From Gordonia sp. (in: high G+C Gram-positive bacteria) (lineage in GTDB: Bacteria; Actinomycetota; Actinomycetes; Mycobacteriales; Mycobacteriaceae), in NCBI GenBank assembly GCA_030152405.1, contig JASLJL010000444.1:1-9110 (forward strand): 9,110 nucleotides of DNA, in the 5' to 3' direction. The translations under genes and the position numbers were made by a program. This document shows, piece by piece, positions 7,943 through 9,110 of this stretch (positions are counted from its first letter, which is position 1; each line of letters opens with the position of its first letter). The notes under the pieces are model-generated. The model ran no database searches, was not told the DNA's origin, and saw only the letters and a list, made by a program, of their open reading frames with translations.

Positions 7943-9110
7943 GTGACTGCAGGAGACGTCGTCCTCGCTTATATCCCGAGCCCGCCGCAGGGTGTGTGGC
8001 ATCTGGGACCGCTGCCGCTGCGCGCATACGCGCTGTGCATCATCGTCGGCATCATCGTCGCCGTCTGGTGGGGTGATCGCCGTTGGCGGGCCCGCGGCGG
8101 ACAGCCCGGAGACGTCCTCGACGTCGCGCTCATCGCGGTGCCGTTCGGCCTGATCGGCGGCCGGCTCTATCACGTCATCACCGACTGGTGGCGATACTTC
8201 GGCGACGGCGGCAAGGGCTTCATGGCCGTGTTCCAGGTGTGGGACGGCGGCCTCGGCATCTGGGGAGCCGTCGCGCTCGGCGGTGTCGGCGCATGGGTCG
8301 GCTGCCGGTGGAAGGGCATCAAGCTGCCGTCGTTCGGCGATGCGCTCGCGCCGGCGATCCTCGCGGCCCAGGCCATCGGACGTCTCGGCAACTACTTCAA
8401 CCAAGAGCTGTACGGCGACGCCACGACGATGCCCTGGGGCCTCGAGCTGTACCAGCGCGTCAATCCCGACACCGGGGCGACCGGGGTGTCCGTGATCGAC
8501 GGCGTCTCGAACGGGCACATCGTCGGAGTGGTTCATCCGACGTTCTTGTACGAGCTCGTCTGGAATCTGCTGATCGTCGGACTGCTCGTGTTCGTCGACC
8601 GGCGCTTCCGCATCGGTCACGGTCGACTGTTCGCGCTGTACGTCGCCGGATACTGTGCGGGCCGCTTCTGGATCGAGTTGATGCGGACCGACGAGGCCAC
8701 CCACATCCTCGGCCTGCGGGTGAACGTCCTGGTCGCGGCGCTGGTGTTCCTCGGAGCCGCGCTGTACGTGGTCATGGCGCCCAAGGGGCGCGAAGAGGGA
8801 CTGTCGATGTTCTGGCCGGATCGCGCCGAACAGCTCGCGGCGGAAGGTGAAGTCGGATACGTCCCGCCGGAGATCGACGACGACGGCTACGACGACTCCT
8901 ACGCGGAGGACGTCTCATACGAGGGGGACGACTCCTACGAGGAGCTCGACGACGAGTCCGCCGACCCGGCCCCCCTCGTGGACGCCGACGGCGAGGCGGA
9001 CTGGTCCGAGATCATCGCACCCTCCACTGCAGCGACGTCCGCTGCCGCTCTGGCGGCGGACGACGACAAGGCCGACGACACAGACGTGGCCGACACGGCC
9101 GACGAGACTG
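7943..9110 (+). CDS. lgt: Phosphatidylglycerol--prolipoprotein diacylglyceryl transferase Lgt (3' truncated)
   Basis: The first 389 codons of Lgt, running off the right edge without a stop. The enzyme moves diacylglycerol from phosphatidylglycerol to the lipobox cysteine of prolipoproteins in the cytoplasmic membrane. Several hydrophobic helices are visible (about 27-44, 57-75, 103-120, 132-146, 200-218, 228-244 and 260-278). Motifs: YIPSPPQGVWHLGPLPLRAY near the start, FGLIGGRLYH (68-77), WDGGLGIWG (100-108), signature GRLGNYFNQELYG (146-158) with Arg147 and Glu155, HPTFLYEL (198-205), and RFWIELMRTD (241-250) with Arg248. The place of E. coli His103 is Trp107. After MAPKGRE (278-284) comes a long tail rich in Asp, Glu, Ala, Ser and Tyr; extended tails are also seen in mycobacterial Lgt. 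GTG 7943 was chosen over in-frame GTGs at 7922 and 7934 because AGGGTGG precedes it. Confidence 0.95.
   Translation, partial: MTAGDVVLAYIPSPPQGVWHLGPLPLRAYALCIIVGIIVAVWWGDRRWRARGGQPGDVLDVALIAVPFGLIGGRLYHVITDWWRYFGDGGKGFMAVFQVWDGGLGIWGAVALGGVGAWVGCRWKGIKLPSFGDALAPAILAAQAIGRLGNYFNQELYGDATTMPWGLELYQRVNPDTGATGVSVIDGVSNGHIVGVVHPTFLYELVWNLLIVGLLVFVDRRFRIGHGRLFALYVAGYCAGRFWIELMRTDEATHILGLRVNVLVAALVFLGAALYVVMAPKGREEGLSMFWPDRAEQLAAEGEVGYVPPEIDDDGYDDSYAEDVSYEGDDSYEELDDESADPAPLVDADGEADWSEIIAPSTAATSAAALAADDDKADDTDVADTADET
8891..8939 (+). repeat. Short direct repeat in the acidic tail of lgt
   Basis: The 13-base unit GACGACTCCTACG occurs at 8891-8903 and 8927-8939, 36 bases (12 codons) apart and in frame. 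It encodes repeated DDSY within an acidic-tyrosine stretch (DDSYAEDVSYEGDDSYEE). It looks like local slippage or low-complexity expansion of a disordered tail. Confidence 0.6.

Overview
The window is ordinary core-metabolism DNA from a high-GC actinobacterium. Every gene lies on the + strand, tightly packed and often overlapping by 4 bases (ATGA/GTGA). The gene order priA/hisA - impA - hisF - hisI - (small tautomerase) - trpE - Trp-region membrane protein - trpC - trpB - trpA - lgt matches the his/trp/lgt arrangement I know from Mycobacterium tuberculosis (Rv1603-Rv1614), and the TrpC, TrpB, TrpA and Lgt sequences read closely like the mycobacterial ones. I place it in the Mycobacteriales, perhaps Gordonia or a relative; the genus is a guess.

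Layout: (1) 1-2354 is the end of a histidine operon: the C-terminal half of PriA, an inositol-monophosphatase-family phosphatase, HisF and HisI. (2) 2356-2535 is a 59-residue 4-oxalocrotonate-tautomerase-like protein, 1 base after hisI and overlapping trpE. M. tuberculosis, as I recall it, has chaA and bcpB at this point. (3) 2532-4738 holds trpE and a four-helix membrane protein of the Trp-operon-associated family. (4) 4739-4896 is a 158-base gap with a plausible promoter and two inverted repeats. (5) 4897-7918 holds trpC, trpB and trpA, with a strong hairpin between trpC and trpB. (6) 7943 to the right edge is lgt, cut off before its stop codon, with a long acidic tail.

How they work together: PriA, HisF and HisI catalyse middle steps of histidine synthesis. 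TrpE, TrpC, TrpB and TrpA cover tryptophan synthesis except for TrpD, TrpF and the TrpG amidotransferase subunit, which are absent here. The TrpF step is expected to be done by PriA, which links the two pathways. Lgt is a membrane enzyme of lipoprotein maturation with no metabolic link. No rRNA, tRNA, mobile element or CRISPR array was seen. The least explained items are the tautomerase with altered active-site positions, the trpC-trpB hairpin (which contains a 13-codon reading frame), and the trpC promoter region.
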